61,223 bases of DNA from a virus, in IMG/VR virus record IMGVR_UViG_3300028844_002929, positions 1 to 61,223 of that record, one strand, 5' to 3'. The notes under the pieces were generated by a model. The model saw only the letters and a program-made list of their open reading frames with translations. It was not told the DNA's origin and searched no databases. A program made the translations under genes and the position numbers. This document shows, in pieces, positions 1-7,510 of the stretch. The first letter of the stretch is position 1. Each line of letters opens with the position of its first letter.

Positions 1-144
1 AAGTAGACAAGACCGCACCCTTCTGGGTTGCGCTTGAAGATGAAAACGCGCCAACAATTATTGTAGATGGAGTGAAGATGAAGCACGCTGTGTGGAATCT
101 ACTGATCCACCTCAGAGACATGAGGATGTACTGTGGGCCCATCA
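1..144. repeat. Terminal direct repeat, left copy
   Basis: Identical to 61080-61223 over 144 bases. It shows the contig closes into a circle of 61,079 bp, either as assembler overlap of a circularly permuted genome or as a true short terminal redundancy. An open reading frame passes through the join without a break, which supports a correct closure. Confidence 0.97.
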
Positions 145-275
145 GTATGAAGCCTCACAGGAATTGGAAAATCACCACCGTCAAGAAATACTACGGTCTC
201 AAAGGTGGCAAGCATAAAATCCATGACAGCCTTCGCCATATCTACAAAGAACTGCGGGAGAAAAACAAGAAATAA
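1..275 (+). CDS. Small early protein, 3' part (starts at 61049)
   Basis: This is the continuation of the gene that starts at 61049. Across the circular join it encodes 101 aa, beginning MTAKVDPGLNQVDKTAPFWV and ending KELREKNKK. The GTG at 72 is only an internal codon. The protein is basic toward the C-terminus, with a Trp/His-containing middle and a possible small nucleic-acid-binding role. No family is recognised. It is the last of the run of small early genes before the membrane micropeptide at 331 and the replication genes. Confidence 0.85.
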   Translation, partial: VDKTAPFWVALEDENAPTIIVDGVKMKHAVWNLLIHLRDMRMYCGPISMKPHRNWKITTVKKYYGLKGGKHKIHDSLRHIYKELREKNKK

Positions 276-330
276 TTTGCAGGTATAGACAAGATTCCTA
301 TAAGTTTGCGACAATCAATTGACATGAGTG

Positions 331-414
331 ATGAAAGATATTGACTTCACAGCAATTGGATGGGCAGGAATATTTCTGTGCATCCTTGCCCTCATGGTAA
401 TTAAATTCATATGA
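331..414 (+). CDS. 27-aa single-span membrane micropeptide
   Basis: The frame begins MKDIDFTAIGWAGIF and ends LMVIKFI. A short acidic N-terminus (KDID) is followed by about 18 hydrophobic residues and a lysine near the end, as in a single-pass inner-membrane peptide. Its stop overlaps the next start (ATGA at 411-414), which suggests translational coupling. It is too short for ordinary gene callers. Two similar tiny membrane ORFs occur at 3422 and 7854. The function is unknown and expression is inferred only from the coupling and composition. Confidence 0.55.
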   Translation: MKDIDFTAIGWAGIFLCILALMVIKFI

Positions 415-893
415 AAGAGAAAAAGTACAAGGTGCGATTCCACCTTGCCGCTGGGCCTAACTATCAACGGTGGCAAGTGCGGCATGGTGATGACGTAAAA
501 TACTACGACCCTGAAGATGTCACTTTAGATATGCACGGGTGCCAGTTGCGTAACCAAGCTAAAACCGCAGAGGGTATTTACTTAGGTAAGAGCAAGACGG
601 TATGTGCATGGGTAGAGTGCGACTCTCTGGAAGTGAAGGCCCGCCATGAGCATACCCTTCCTGATCCCAAAGGATTTGTTGCGGTCCAATACAACCCACG
701 CAAGGCTCCTCATTGGTTCAGGGACAACTACAAAAACAACGTCGATAATATGAGGTACTTGTGCCTCACAACCATAGGTCGTCTCATTGTAATACCAGAT
801 ATTAATGAAGAGTGGAAGCGTTCTCAAGCATCTCGAAAAGCTACACGGTCAAGCGAGATCGTGCAGAGTGAAAGTAATAGCACAAACAAGTGA
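411..893 (+). CDS. Conserved early phage protein of unknown function
   Basis: 160 aa starting MKEKKYKVRFHLAAGPNYQRW. The pattern of a basic beta-strand start, then YYDPEDV, then CQLRNQAKTAEGIY and KTVCAWVECD, resembles a hypothetical protein I have seen in other marine Bacteroidetes-type phages. I cannot name the family or a reaction. The tail is Ser/Lys-rich and probably disordered. The start is set by ATGA overlap with the upstream membrane micropeptide. It stands immediately before the DnaA-like gene. Confidence 0.85.
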   Translation: MKEKKYKVRFHLAAGPNYQRWQVRHGDDVKYYDPEDVTLDMHGCQLRNQAKTAEGIYLGKSKTVCAWVECDSLEVKARHEHTLPDPKGFVAVQYNPRKAPHWFRDNYKNNVDNMRYLCLTTIGRLIVIPDINEEWKRSQASRKATRSSEIVQSESNSTNK

Positions 894-900
894 AATAAGT

Positions 901-1407
901 ATGTCTAAAACAGAAACGATTATTGCCAACGTTGTTATGAACTCTGTATGCTCAGTGTTCATGGTGACCCCCTCGGATATTCGAGGCTTATCACGCCACA
1001 GTAGTATCATCAACGCCCGCCATGCATATGTTATGCTGCGCAACCAACTGAGCTCCCCTACCTACACTCAAATAGGATCTGAGTTGAATGGTCGTAGCCA
1101 TAGCACAGTGATCTCCAGCTTGCGCAAGAGTAGCGAGCTCATTGAACAGGATAATGTGTTTAGGCTGCAGTGCAAAACAGTTATGGATCAGTTGGCTGAA
1201 TCTGATAACGTGGTGGTGCAGACCCTTGCGCGAGACACAAATCGAAAAGGACAGGCAGACTCAGTGAAGGGAGACACTGCCCGTAAACTTATGCGAGAGT
1301 TCCTCAACACCTTTGATGGCTTCATACAGGGCAACTCATCAGCAGTTGTGCTCAAGAAACTACATGGCATCAGAGAAGAAGCTATTGATGCAAACCTTAA
1401 TGACTAA
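901..1407 (+). CDS. DnaA domain-IV-like DNA-binding protein
   Basis: 168 aa from ATG 901; the open frame extends further upstream but overlaps the previous gene. Residues about 15-85 match the C-terminal DNA-binding domain of DnaA: a DIRGLSRHSSI helix, then ARHAYVMLRNQL, then IGSELNGRSHSTVISS. This corresponds to the DnaA signature region in which the helix-turn-helix reads the DnaA box. There is no AAA+ ATPase domain, so it is not a full initiator. It may bind the phage origin, recruit the host replisome, or compete with host DnaA. The rest (residues 90-168) is unassigned and helical. Proximity to recombination and primase genes fits a replication role. Family match strong, precise role inferred. 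Confidence 0.8.
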   Translation: MSKTETIIANVVMNSVCSVFMVTPSDIRGLSRHSSIINARHAYVMLRNQLSSPTYTQIGSELNGRSHSTVISSLRKSSELIEQDNVFRLQCKTVMDQLAESDNVVVQTLARDTNRKGQADSVKGDTARKLMREFLNTFDGFIQGNSSAVVLKKLHGIREEAIDANLND

Positions 1408-1419
1408 ACCCCAAAACCA

Positions 1420-1614
1420 ATGACGAAGCGAAAGCTGACTCAGCAAGAGCGTGACGACAAAGTCGAACGATACATTGACAGCGCCCTCGACGGAGTATCC
1501 TACTCCGACCTGCACGACATGGTCTGTGAATACATACGCAGCAGCTTTGCTGACGTGTCCGATGAGGAACTCAACGCTCACATTGACGACCACTTCGGTC
1601 AGTACGAAAAATAA
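1420..1614 (+). CDS. Small acidic early protein, unknown
   Basis: 64 aa, MTKRKLTQQERDDKVERYID at the start, then mostly acidic and helical (DVSDEELNAHIDDHF). The leader (TAAACCCCAAAACCA before the ATG) recurs almost unchanged before the next gene, an A/C-rich initiation region without a Shine-Dalgarno sequence, as is usual in Bacteroidetes. No family recognised. Confidence 0.7.
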   Translation: MTKRKLTQQERDDKVERYIDSALDGVSYSDLHDMVCEYIRSSFADVSDEELNAHIDDHFGQYEK

Positions 1615-1635
1615 ACCCCAAACCCTAAATTCAAA

Positions 1636-2028
1636 ATGAGTTCATCCCAAAAGACTTGGACATCCAGCGAATTGGCTGTTGTCCACCATCACCTTGCTGA
1701 TATCCTAGAGGAGAGTAAGGGCGGTGTGTCCTCCACGTCCCCAACCCTGCATCGATTGCATGCACAATTCCCCGACCGCACCTTCAGTGCAGTATCCAAC
1801 AAAGTTCGTGTAGAGATGGCGCGGAAGGGCTTGGTCGAGCCTAAAACAAAACAGATTGAAGCGCTCAGGAAACAGCTTGAGCTAATGAATTCAGACGAAA
1901 CTCCGCCAGTACTCGTCTTGCCTGAGCCTAAGCCGCAGGTCAATGCTGGATCCATCGTGTCGGTCCCTTTGAAAAAACTGTACGGCAAAGTAGACTATGA
2001 AACATTTATGTCCCTGATCAATGAGTGA
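1636..2028 (+). CDS. Putative SANT/Myb-like helical protein
   Basis: 130 aa. Residues 6-65 run KTWTSSELAVVHHHLADIL and later RTFSAVSNKVRVEM, the Trp plus alternating helix layout of a homeodomain-like or SANT/Myb-type DNA-binding fold in which many copies contain RT-x-x-A-V-x-x-K. The C-terminus has a Pro/Val-rich linker and a short YETFMSLINE end. It overlaps the annealing-protein start at 2021 by 8 nt, so it belongs to the recombination operon. The DNA-binding assignment is inference from pattern only. Confidence 0.6.
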   Translation: MSSSQKTWTSSELAVVHHHLADILEESKGGVSSTSPTLHRLHAQFPDRTFSAVSNKVRVEMARKGLVEPKTKQIEALRKQLELMNSDETPPVLVLPEPKPQVNAGSIVSVPLKKLYGKVDYETFMSLINE

Positions 2029-2665
2029 ACCTAAGAAACCACGTGCGCCACGCACGACGACCTCTGTGTATACGCGCCTCAATACAGTTGATGTTCGCCC
2101 TCGTGTAAGAAAGAAAGGTAAGGTTGAGTACATATCCTGGGCGGATGCCTGGCACATGCTGATGACCGAGTTCCCTGACTCAACTAGGAAGGTGTACAAG
2201 GATGAAGCCACAGGCCTGAACTTCTTTACCGATGGACGCACCGCCTATGTGGAGGTGGGTGTCACAGTGAAGGGGACCGAGCATGTCGTAGACCTACCTG
2301 TTATGGACTTCCGTAACAACTCCATCCCCATCGACAAGATGAACAGCTTCGACGTCAACAAGACAGTCCAACGTGCTATGGTAAAAGCCATAGCTATGCA
2401 TGGGCTGGGCTTACAACTGTGGACCAAGGAGGATCTGTATGATGCGGATGAGAAAGCCCCTGTGCAACAGGCAGCCGCGCCTGTCGCTAAGCAGGCAGCT
2501 GTAGATACCAATGACCCAAGTGCCATTGTAGATGCGACCATCAACTACCTGAAGACTCTTCCGAACGTCACAGCTAAGACTAAAGCGTCTCAGAGTATGA
2601 TCAAGAAGTACAAGGACAAGCTCTCTGAGCAAGACATCGAGAAGATTAACAAGTTTGTACGATGA
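2021..2665 (+). CDS. Single-strand annealing protein (Sak3/DUF1071-like)
   Basis: 214 aa. The core is typical of the Sak3-type recombinase family (DUF1071): YTRLNTVDVRPRV, YISWADAWHMLMTEFPDST, NFFTDGRTAYVEVGVTV, LPVMDFRNNSIP, then FDVNKTVQRAMVKAIAMHGLGL. These proteins coat resected single strands and anneal them to homologous DNA during phage recombination-dependent replication. The C-terminal third is an Ala/Gln linker followed by a helical tail. It overlaps the previous gene and is coupled by ATGA to the exonuclease gene, the usual pairing of annealase and exonuclease. Confidence 0.9.
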   Translation: MSEPKKPRAPRTTTSVYTRLNTVDVRPRVRKKGKVEYISWADAWHMLMTEFPDSTRKVYKDEATGLNFFTDGRTAYVEVGVTVKGTEHVVDLPVMDFRNNSIPIDKMNSFDVNKTVQRAMVKAIAMHGLGLQLWTKEDLYDADEKAPVQQAAAPVAKQAAVDTNDPSAIVDATINYLKTLPNVTAKTKASQSMIKKYKDKLSEQDIEKINKFVR

Positions 2666-3441
2666 GCATGAGAGAATTATTACAGGAGAGGTACGGTAAG
2701 GGACACTTGTCGTACTCATCTATCAAGCATGCCCTCGGTGACATGCGCAAGTGGGAGATGTATATGCGTGGTGAGTTGAAGAAAGAGTCTACGGCTTTGA
2801 ACTTCGGATCGCTTTACGACTGTATGCTACTGACACCTGATGAATTTGATAGTAGGTATATGATCCTGCACGAAGAGGATGTCCTAGCTGCTTGCAGTAA
2901 GGAGACCCGTTCCAAGAGCAGGCCTACGACAACCAAAGAGTACGGTCAGGTGGTCGCTATGCTGACAGAGGATAGTGGCAAAGAGGTGGTCAAGGCTAGT
3001 GATCATAAGGAGGCCCTGCTAATGATCGAGCGCCTAGGTAACGAAGGGCTGATAGATCAGTATCTGACAGGCGGACAGGCCCAGGTGGAGTTCAACGTTG
3101 ATGTCCATGACGTACCCTTGAGAGGATTCTTAGACTATTTACATGACGATTATATCTTGGACAGCAAGACAGTCGGCAGGGAGTCATCTAAGTTCAAGTG
3201 GGATGTGCAGTCATGGAGCTATGACATCCAAGCATACATCTATATGCAGGTCTTCCCTCGTGATGAATTCCTATGGCTAATACAGGAGAAGTCAGCACCT
3301 TTCTATCCTGGCGTAGTTACCTGCACCCAGCAGACCTTGTTTAACGGTGAGATGAAGTTTGAGGAGGCGCTTGATAACATCAAAGCGTGGTTGTCAACAG
3401 ACCCTAGTGAACAAACAGGCCATGGACGATTTTCAGTTTGA
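2662..3441 (+). CDS. RecE/lambda-exo-like PD-(D/E)XK exonuclease
   Basis: 259 aa. The N-terminal half has the LSYSSIKHAL and LNFGSLYDCMLLTPDEF motifs seen in exodeoxyribonuclease VIII/DUF3799-type nucleases. The catalytic region around residue 155 reads GFLDYLHDDYILDSKTV, supplying the D...D-S-K of a PD-(D/E)XK site, followed by a Gln/Tyr helix (SYDIQAYIYMQ). It should resect double-stranded ends to give the substrate for the annealing protein encoded just upstream, with which it overlaps by 4 nt. Its 3' end overlaps a 23-aa membrane micropeptide frame. Confidence 0.85.
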   Translation: MSMRELLQERYGKGHLSYSSIKHALGDMRKWEMYMRGELKKESTALNFGSLYDCMLLTPDEFDSRYMILHEEDVLAACSKETRSKSRPTTTKEYGQVVAMLTEDSGKEVVKASDHKEALLMIERLGNEGLIDQYLTGGQAQVEFNVDVHDVPLRGFLDYLHDDYILDSKTVGRESSKFKWDVQSWSYDIQAYIYMQVFPRDEFLWLIQEKSAPFYPGVVTCTQQTLFNGEMKFEEALDNIKAWLSTDPSEQTGHGRFSV

Positions 3442-3493
3442 CGTTTTCTTATACGTGATATTAATTACCTTGCTGTCACTAAATTTTTTATAG
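3422..3493 (+). CDS. 23-aa membrane micropeptide
   Basis: The frame starts with ATG 3422 inside the exonuclease 3' end and reads MDDFQFDVFLYVILITLLSL, then NFL. An acidic start (DD, D) is followed by an uninterrupted hydrophobic stretch. The stop at 3491-3493 lies 2 nt before the SSB-like gene start, so the frame exactly fills the gap between two genes. This design is the same as the 27-aa frame at 331. Whether it is translated cannot be judged without comparison. Confidence 0.45.
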   Translation: MDDFQFDVFLYVILITLLSLNFL

Positions 3494-3495
3494 CC

Positions 3496-3804
3496 ATGAG
3501 CGAAGAGATGAAATCAGATAGTGTTCTGATTGGGTGGACCGACCCACAAAAGCAAGCTGAAGACGGGAGTTGCAAGTCTTGGAGAGTCAAGTTCAAAGCA
3601 GCTGAGTTGAAAGACATGCTTGACAACTACGTCACCACTACAAATAGTGAGGGGCATGGTGGCAATGTCTATGTGACCCTCTTTGTTTCGAAGTCTGGCA
3701 AGTCATGCTGCAGAGTATGGGACCCCAACAGCGAGGGTGCCAAGCAGCAGAGAGCCAACACTGCGAAAAAGAAGGAGTCACTGGCAGATGACCTGCCATT
3801 CTAA
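3496..3804 (+). CDS. Putative single-stranded DNA-binding protein
   Basis: 102 aa. The core (WRVKFKAAELKDML, NVYVTLFVSKSGKSCCRVWD) looks like a small beta-rich nucleic-acid-binding domain. The last residues, KKESLADDLPF, reproduce the acidic DDDIPF-type tail that bacterial SSBs use to recruit repair and replication proteins. Position between the exonuclease and primase-helicase genes supports an SSB role. No classical OB-fold signature is obvious, so it may be an SSB analogue rather than a homologue. Confidence 0.65.
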   Translation: MSEEMKSDSVLIGWTDPQKQAEDGSCKSWRVKFKAAELKDMLDNYVTTTNSEGHGGNVYVTLFVSKSGKSCCRVWDPNSEGAKQQRANTAKKKESLADDLPF

Positions 3805-4078
3805 AGCGACGATCTATCTCCTAGACCTTGAGGTGCAGGTTAAAAAAAAACAGCACTTCAAGACCTTTAAATCATGGGCGGTGTCTTGCTTTACTGATCC
3901 CCTCGACATTCTGAAACACGACAAGAAGACTGTCACTAGGTTGATGAACGAGGGATATGGTAAGGGCAAGGTGAAGCAGCGCCTGATCAAGATTAAAAGT
4001 GTTACAGTGATAAAGGAGATAGGGAAATCGCAGCAAACCTTGGATGACAAGAAGAGACCAGATAGTAGCAGCGACTAA
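3788..4078 (+). CDS. Small basic early protein, unknown
   Basis: 96 aa from ATG 3788 (MTCHSKATIYLLDLEVQVKK), overlapping the SSB-like gene by 17 nt; the frame is open further upstream but only inside the previous gene. It is lysine-rich with a strand-forming N-terminus and a KSWAVSCFTDPLDI segment. The last 35 nt overlap the next gene. No family recognised. Its setting suggests replication or recombination support. Confidence 0.65.
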   Translation: MTCHSKATIYLLDLEVQVKKKQHFKTFKSWAVSCFTDPLDILKHDKKTVTRLMNEGYGKGKVKQRLIKIKSVTVIKEIGKSQQTLDDKKRPDSSSD

Positions 4079-4424
4079 CAAAGTTAGGGAGTTGCTCCTT
4101 GAAAAGAATGATGCTTACGGTGACAGTGCGCTGTCCCCCCTGAACATCTTTTCTTCCGCCAACGCCGAGTACGGGATACGAAACCGCATCGATGATAAGC
4201 TGAAGCGCATAAAAAACGCTGGCTTAAATGATGATACGGAGGATACCCTACTCGACTTGGCGGGGTACATCATCCTGCTAATGATTGCACGGGATGAAGG
4301 TCACCATATTCAAAACAATATTCGAGACGAGCGACCCGAAGTATCGGGATCTGTCAGTCATACTGAACAGGATTCGGGATGGAGCGTCTCGTATGACCGT
4401 GGAAGCGGTACGACAGGGGAATAA
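4044..4424 (+). CDS. DUF1599-like (MazG-type helical) protein with overlapped tail
   Basis: 126 aa. Residues 1-85 fit the DUF1599 family, an all-helical domain often compared with MazG-type nucleotide pyrophosphohydrolases: LLEKNDAYGDSALSPLNIFS, RNRIDDKLKRIKN, then EDTLLDLAGYIILLMIARDE. A nucleotide-pool role is plausible but unproved. The remaining 42 residues (from GHHIQNN) lie wholly within the 131-nt overlap with the primase gene and look like low-complexity sequence from the other frame. Confidence 0.7.
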   Translation: MTRRDQIVAATNKVRELLLEKNDAYGDSALSPLNIFSSANAEYGIRNRIDDKLKRIKNAGLNDDTEDTLLDLAGYIILLMIARDEGHHIQNNIRDERPEVSGSVSHTEQDSGWSVSYDRGSGTTGE

Positions 4425-6201
4425 AGAGAGGAAGAAAGACCTTCCTGCAGTCCTGTTTAGCGGGACATTTGAGTCAAGGTCAGACGATAGTATACAGGAC
4501 CACAATGGTCTTATCGTATTAGACTTTGACCACGTTGACGTAGAAGCAACGAAGTCTGCGCTTGCTATGGATGAGCACATCCAAGCATGCTGGATATCAC
4601 CTTCAGGTGATGGCATAAAAGCCCTCACTAAAATAACAAACCCTGAGCGGCACCGCGATCACTTTCGTGCACTGGTCAGGTACTTCGATGAGAGGTATGG
4701 CCTGGCTCTAGACGAGTCAGGCAAGAATGAAAGTCGGGCTTGCTGGGAGAGCTATGACCCCGACATCATAATCAAAGGCAAGTGCGCACCCTTTGGAAAG
4801 TTTGTAAGTGAGGAGGTAGCAAACGCCCCTCCTGCTGCACCGACAGTCAGCACTACAGACTACACGAAACTGCAGATAGCTGTACGCATGATACAGAATG
4901 CTGCCGATGGTGAGAAGCACCATGTCTTAATCAAAGCTGCCACCCTCTGCGGAGGATATGTGGCAGCAGGTAAGATCGAGGAAGACGAGGTTCACCGCAT
5001 CCTATTGCGAGAGATCCTGAAGCGTGACATAAGCAGCGAAAAGAATGCCATCGATGCCATACAAGAGGGAGTAGAGTATGGCAAGACGCGCCCGATCAGA
5101 GAGATTATTCAGGAAGAGGAGGAGCAACTGCGACTCATGGAGGTCATGGATGGGGACATGTCATTCATCAGCAGTGATGAAGATGACTACCATTGGATCG
5201 ATGACTTCAGTGAAGGTCGTATTGAGCATGGCCTGGAGTCAGGGAATGAGACATGGGATAAGTACTTCAGGTACAAGAGGGAGTTGACTATCATCAACGG
5301 GCACAGCAACGTAGGTAAGACGACCACTGCGCTGTACCTCATCGTGAACAGTGCAATTCGTCATGGCTGGAAGTGGTTGATTTACAGTGCTGAGAACAAG
5401 ACTGCGTCCGTGAAGATGACGTTGATGCAGATGGCTGCTGATAAGCCTGTGTCTAGCATGACCTACAGCGAGAAGAAGAACAGCTATGATTGGGTTAAGA
5501 AGCATTTCTATATCGTCAGCAACACGAAGGTGTACAGCTACCTGGACATCCTCTTGTTTATGGAGAAGGTTCACCATTACAACAAGATTGACGGTGTCTT
5601 TGTAGACCCATACAATAGCCTGCGCTTGGATCTCAGAAGATCGGAGATGCAGAACACACACGACTATCACTACGAAGCGGCTACTGCTTTCCTGACCTTC
5701 AGCACCAACAACAACATAGCCGTGTGGTTGAACATGCACGCAGTCACTGAAGCTCAACGCAGGAAGGGACCTGATGGATTGCCTAGCGCCCCGTATGCGG
5801 AGGACACAGAGGGTGGCGGTAAGTTTGTGAATAGGGCGGACTGCTTCTTGACCATCCACAGAAAGGTCCAGGCTCCTGACCCACATATTCGGCAGTTGAG
5901 TGAGGTTCATGTGCGGAAAGTAAGGACCACTGAGACAGGAGGCAAGCCTACACCTTTGGCAGATCCATTGACCTTGCTCATTAACACTCGGCATACAGGA
6001 TTTACTGCGACTGGACTCAAGCCACTTGTATCTAAGATTGACTTCAGCACCTTTGGTGAGCAGACGGAGATGTTAGATAAAATGACTTGGGATATGTATC
6101 AATCGTCAATAGATAATAACGTCGATTTTCTTACTACATTGCCTATCAATGAGGAAGAAAGCAGCAGCTCGGAGGCCAAGTCGAAAAAAGAATCTAGGTA
6201 A
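4294..6201 (+). CDS. Primase-helicase (BT4734-like N-domain + RecA-like helicase)
   Basis: 635 aa from ATG 4294; a TTG lies 9 nt upstream. Residues about 40-175 match the BT4734/VirE-N-like domain common in Bacteroidetes elements: PAVLFSGTFESR, GLIVLDFDHVDVE, ISPSGDGIKALTK. A linker leads to a RecA-like ATPase, with Walker A GHSNVGKTTTAL near residue 335 and Walker B DGVFVDPYN near 433, then a HAVTEAQRR segment and an acidic Ser-rich end. It probably primes and unwinds DNA at the fork for a host polymerase, since no phage DNA polymerase is present. Confidence 0.85.
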   Translation: MKVTIFKTIFETSDPKYRDLSVILNRIRDGASRMTVEAVRQGNKERKKDLPAVLFSGTFESRSDDSIQDHNGLIVLDFDHVDVEATKSALAMDEHIQACWISPSGDGIKALTKITNPERHRDHFRALVRYFDERYGLALDESGKNESRACWESYDPDIIIKGKCAPFGKFVSEEVANAPPAAPTVSTTDYTKLQIAVRMIQNAADGEKHHVLIKAATLCGGYVAAGKIEEDEVHRILLREILKRDISSEKNAIDAIQEGVEYGKTRPIREIIQEEEEQLRLMEVMDGDMSFISSDEDDYHWIDDFSEGRIEHGLESGNETWDKYFRYKRELTIINGHSNVGKTTTALYLIVNSAIRHGWKWLIYSAENKTASVKMTLMQMAADKPVSSMTYSEKKNSYDWVKKHFYIVSNTKVYSYLDILLFMEKVHHYNKIDGVFVDPYNSLRLDLRRSEMQNTHDYHYEAATAFLTFSTNNNIAVWLNMHAVTEAQRRKGPDGLPSAPYAEDTEGGGKFVNRADCFLTIHRKVQAPDPHIRQLSEVHVRKVRTTETGGKPTPLADPLTLLINTRHTGFTATGLKPLVSKIDFSTFGEQTEMLDKMTWDMYQSSIDNNVDFLTTLPINEEESSSSEAKSKKESR

Positions 6202-6601
6202 ATTTAAAAGTGGGATTGAGAAGTATTGCAATGATCAACTTCGAGCCGCTGGCCTAGCATTTGAGTACGAGGGCAAAGAGTATTTATTGGCAGAGAAGTT
6301 CAGATACCCTGGTAGATACCTGAAGATGACTGCTAAGCGCAAAGACCTTAGCGATCGTACTGACACTATACAGCTGCCGATTAGGTATACCCCTGACTTT
6401 GTTGCAAAGGATGAGAGCTGGGTCATTGAGACGAAAGGTTATGTCCATTCCCATCATGACTTCCCAATGAGGTGGAAGCTTTTCCTGAAACATCTTGTTG
6501 ATAATAACAAGACGTGTGCTGTATATATTGCAAAGAATAAGTCGCAAATTGATAGCGTCATTGCAGATATAAAACGTATTCGAGATGAAGGAACTGAGTG
6601 A
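6149..6601 (+). CDS. PD-(D/E)XK endonuclease (T7 endo I/DUF1064-like)
   Basis: 150 aa. After a very basic start (MRKKAAARRPSRKK) comes FKSGIEKYCNDQLRAAGL, then the catalytic block YTPDFVAKDESWVIETKGY near residue 80, giving D...E-T-K of a PD-(D/E)XK nuclease, and a C-terminal RWKLFLKHLVDNN helix. Small nucleases of this type resolve Holliday junctions or act in packaging and host DNA degradation. It overlaps the primase end by 53 nt and the next gene by 17 nt. Confidence 0.8.
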   Translation: MRKKAAARRPSRKKNLGKFKSGIEKYCNDQLRAAGLAFEYEGKEYLLAEKFRYPGRYLKMTAKRKDLSDRTDTIQLPIRYTPDFVAKDESWVIETKGYVHSHHDFPMRWKLFLKHLVDNNKTCAVYIAKNKSQIDSVIADIKRIRDEGTE

Positions 6602-6809
6602 GCTGTTTCAAGGTGCATGTCAAAGGATGCATACTGCCACTACAAACCTGTATGAGGTCTTGCATGGGGATGACGGCTTGCCGATTACAGATAGGGAGTT
6701 AGTTGCGAGTAAGCTAACTGAGTGGAGGCAGTGGGTGAACATTGAAGTGGACTTGATTAGACAGTCCGTGAGAGAACACGAAGAGTATTTTGGACAAAAG
6801 CCTAAGTAG
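6585..6809 (+). CDS. Small helical early protein, unknown
   Basis: 74 aa (MKELSELFQGACQRMHTATT at the start), predicted mostly helical with charged residues, no recognised family. It is sandwiched by overlaps between two nuclease-like genes, so it is probably co-expressed with them. Confidence 0.65.
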   Translation: MKELSELFQGACQRMHTATTNLYEVLHGDDGLPITDRELVASKLTEWRQWVNIEVDLIRQSVREHEEYFGQKPK

Positions 6810-7311
6810 GATCCGCAGTTGGCAGCGTGGCAACAACGCAGCTAAGAGGTACGAACGTGCCAACCCTGATGTACGCAAGTCATCACGGGGTGAGGATATA
6901 TTTATGCATGTCGATTACTGGCACGACGACGAAGGTGTGGATGTAAAAGGCAACAACCTTCCCGATGAAATCTGGGTGGAGTTTAAGAACGTCAATGGTA
7001 ATAAGGGGTGGCTCTTTGGTGAGGCTACCACTATTGCATTTGACATGCCCGAACTAGCAGGCTTTGTAGTCGTCGATCGTAAAGACCTGGCTGACTACTG
7101 CAAAGAGAACGTAGACTTCTCTGCCACTGTTCCGCGCAAAGACGCATACAAGAAGGTGTATCGCCGTCATGGCAGGCAAGACATGATAACTAAGCTGTGC
7201 TTAGAGGACCTTCAAACCCTTGATAGTTACCGAGTCATGGGGTACTGTCAGACTTACACACATCCAGCAGAATATTACATTTGTAGTATTAGCAACGAGG
7301 ACATACTTTAG
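6790..7311 (+). CDS. Putative restriction-fold phage nuclease
   Basis: 173 aa using TTG 6790, the only initiation codon that keeps the conserved start; the next ATG would remove RGEDIF and earlier residues. The sequence EDIFMHVDYW, GVDVKGNN, DEIWVEFKNVNGNKGWLFGEA, AFDMPELAGFVVVDRKDL resembles a widespread marine-virus protein with a D...ExK pattern (D in GVDVK, EFK), suggesting a PD-(D/E)XK-like fold. It is the last gene of the rightward block and is followed by several hairpins. Confidence 0.7.
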   Translation: MDKSLSRIRSWQRGNNAAKRYERANPDVRKSSRGEDIFMHVDYWHDDEGVDVKGNNLPDEIWVEFKNVNGNKGWLFGEATTIAFDMPELAGFVVVDRKDLADYCKENVDFSATVPRKDAYKKVYRRHGRQDMITKLCLEDLQTLDSYRVMGYCQTYTHPAEYYICSISNEDIL

Positions 7312-7371
7312 TGTCGAGATCCAGCACACCCCTTGCCTGATCGGGGCATGGTTTACAAAGATCAGGCGGTG

Positions 7372-7419
7372 TTAGTGGGAGGGAGTAGGCAAGGTCAAAG
7401 CCGCTCCCTCTTTACACAT
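7372..7419 (-). CDS. 15-aa leader-like ORF behind a strong -7 element
   Basis: ATG 7419 lies exactly 4 nt after TACTTTTG (7424-7431) and opens MCKEGAALTLPTPSH before a TAA. The arrangement matches the leaderless promoter units in front of real late genes. It may be a leader peptide for a short RNA that contains the GCCTGATC stem, or the ATG may be incidental to a small-RNA promoter. Too short to judge by coding content. Confidence 0.25.
   Translation of the reverse strand: MCKEGAALTLPTPSH
7379..7410 (+). terminator. Early-block terminator stem I
   Basis: GAGGGAG (7379-7385) pairs with CTCCCTC (7404-7410) and is followed by TTTAC. It lies downstream of the last early gene. The loop is 18 nt and the U-run short, so it may act together with the following stems. 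Confidence 0.4.
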
Positions 7420-7423
7420 TATA

Positions 7424-7431
7424 CAAAAGTA
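7424..7431 (-). promoter_or_regulatory. Leftward TAnnTTTG promoter element
   Basis: TACTTTTG on the minus strand, 4 nt before the ATG at 7419. It lies downstream of the late-block terminator stems, so it would start a separate transcript antisense to the early 3' region. Confidence 0.45.
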
Positions 7432-7446
7432 GATGCGTACATTGAT

Positions 7447-7468
7447 CTCATGCGGACAAGCGCATGAG
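7447..7468. terminator. Perfect 8-bp hairpin
   Basis: CTCATGCG, loop GACAAG, CGCATGAG. In the + direction it is followed by TTTGGTTT. Located between convergent blocks, it could end either transcript. Confidence 0.5.
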
Positions 7469-7490
7469 TTTGGTTTACATTGCGAAGAAG

Positions 7491-7510
7491 AGGGGGGCAA
7501 CGGCCTCCCT
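7491..7510. terminator. GC-rich convergent terminator
   Basis: AGGGGGG pairs with CCTCCCT (one G-U) around a CAACGG loop. In the + direction the stem's closing T and the next bases form TTTTC; in the - direction, CTTCTTC follows. It abuts the stop of the last late gene at 7513, a good position for a shared terminator. Confidence 0.6.

Noticed and set aside
5239-5994. 251-aa minus-strand frame under the primase-helicase gene
   Set aside because: Antisense shadow of a gene with clear Walker motifs; composition is not protein-like.
7276-7283. TACATTTG on the + strand near the end of the last early gene
   Set aside because: Inside coding sequence, not followed by a start codon; expected by chance at this frequency.
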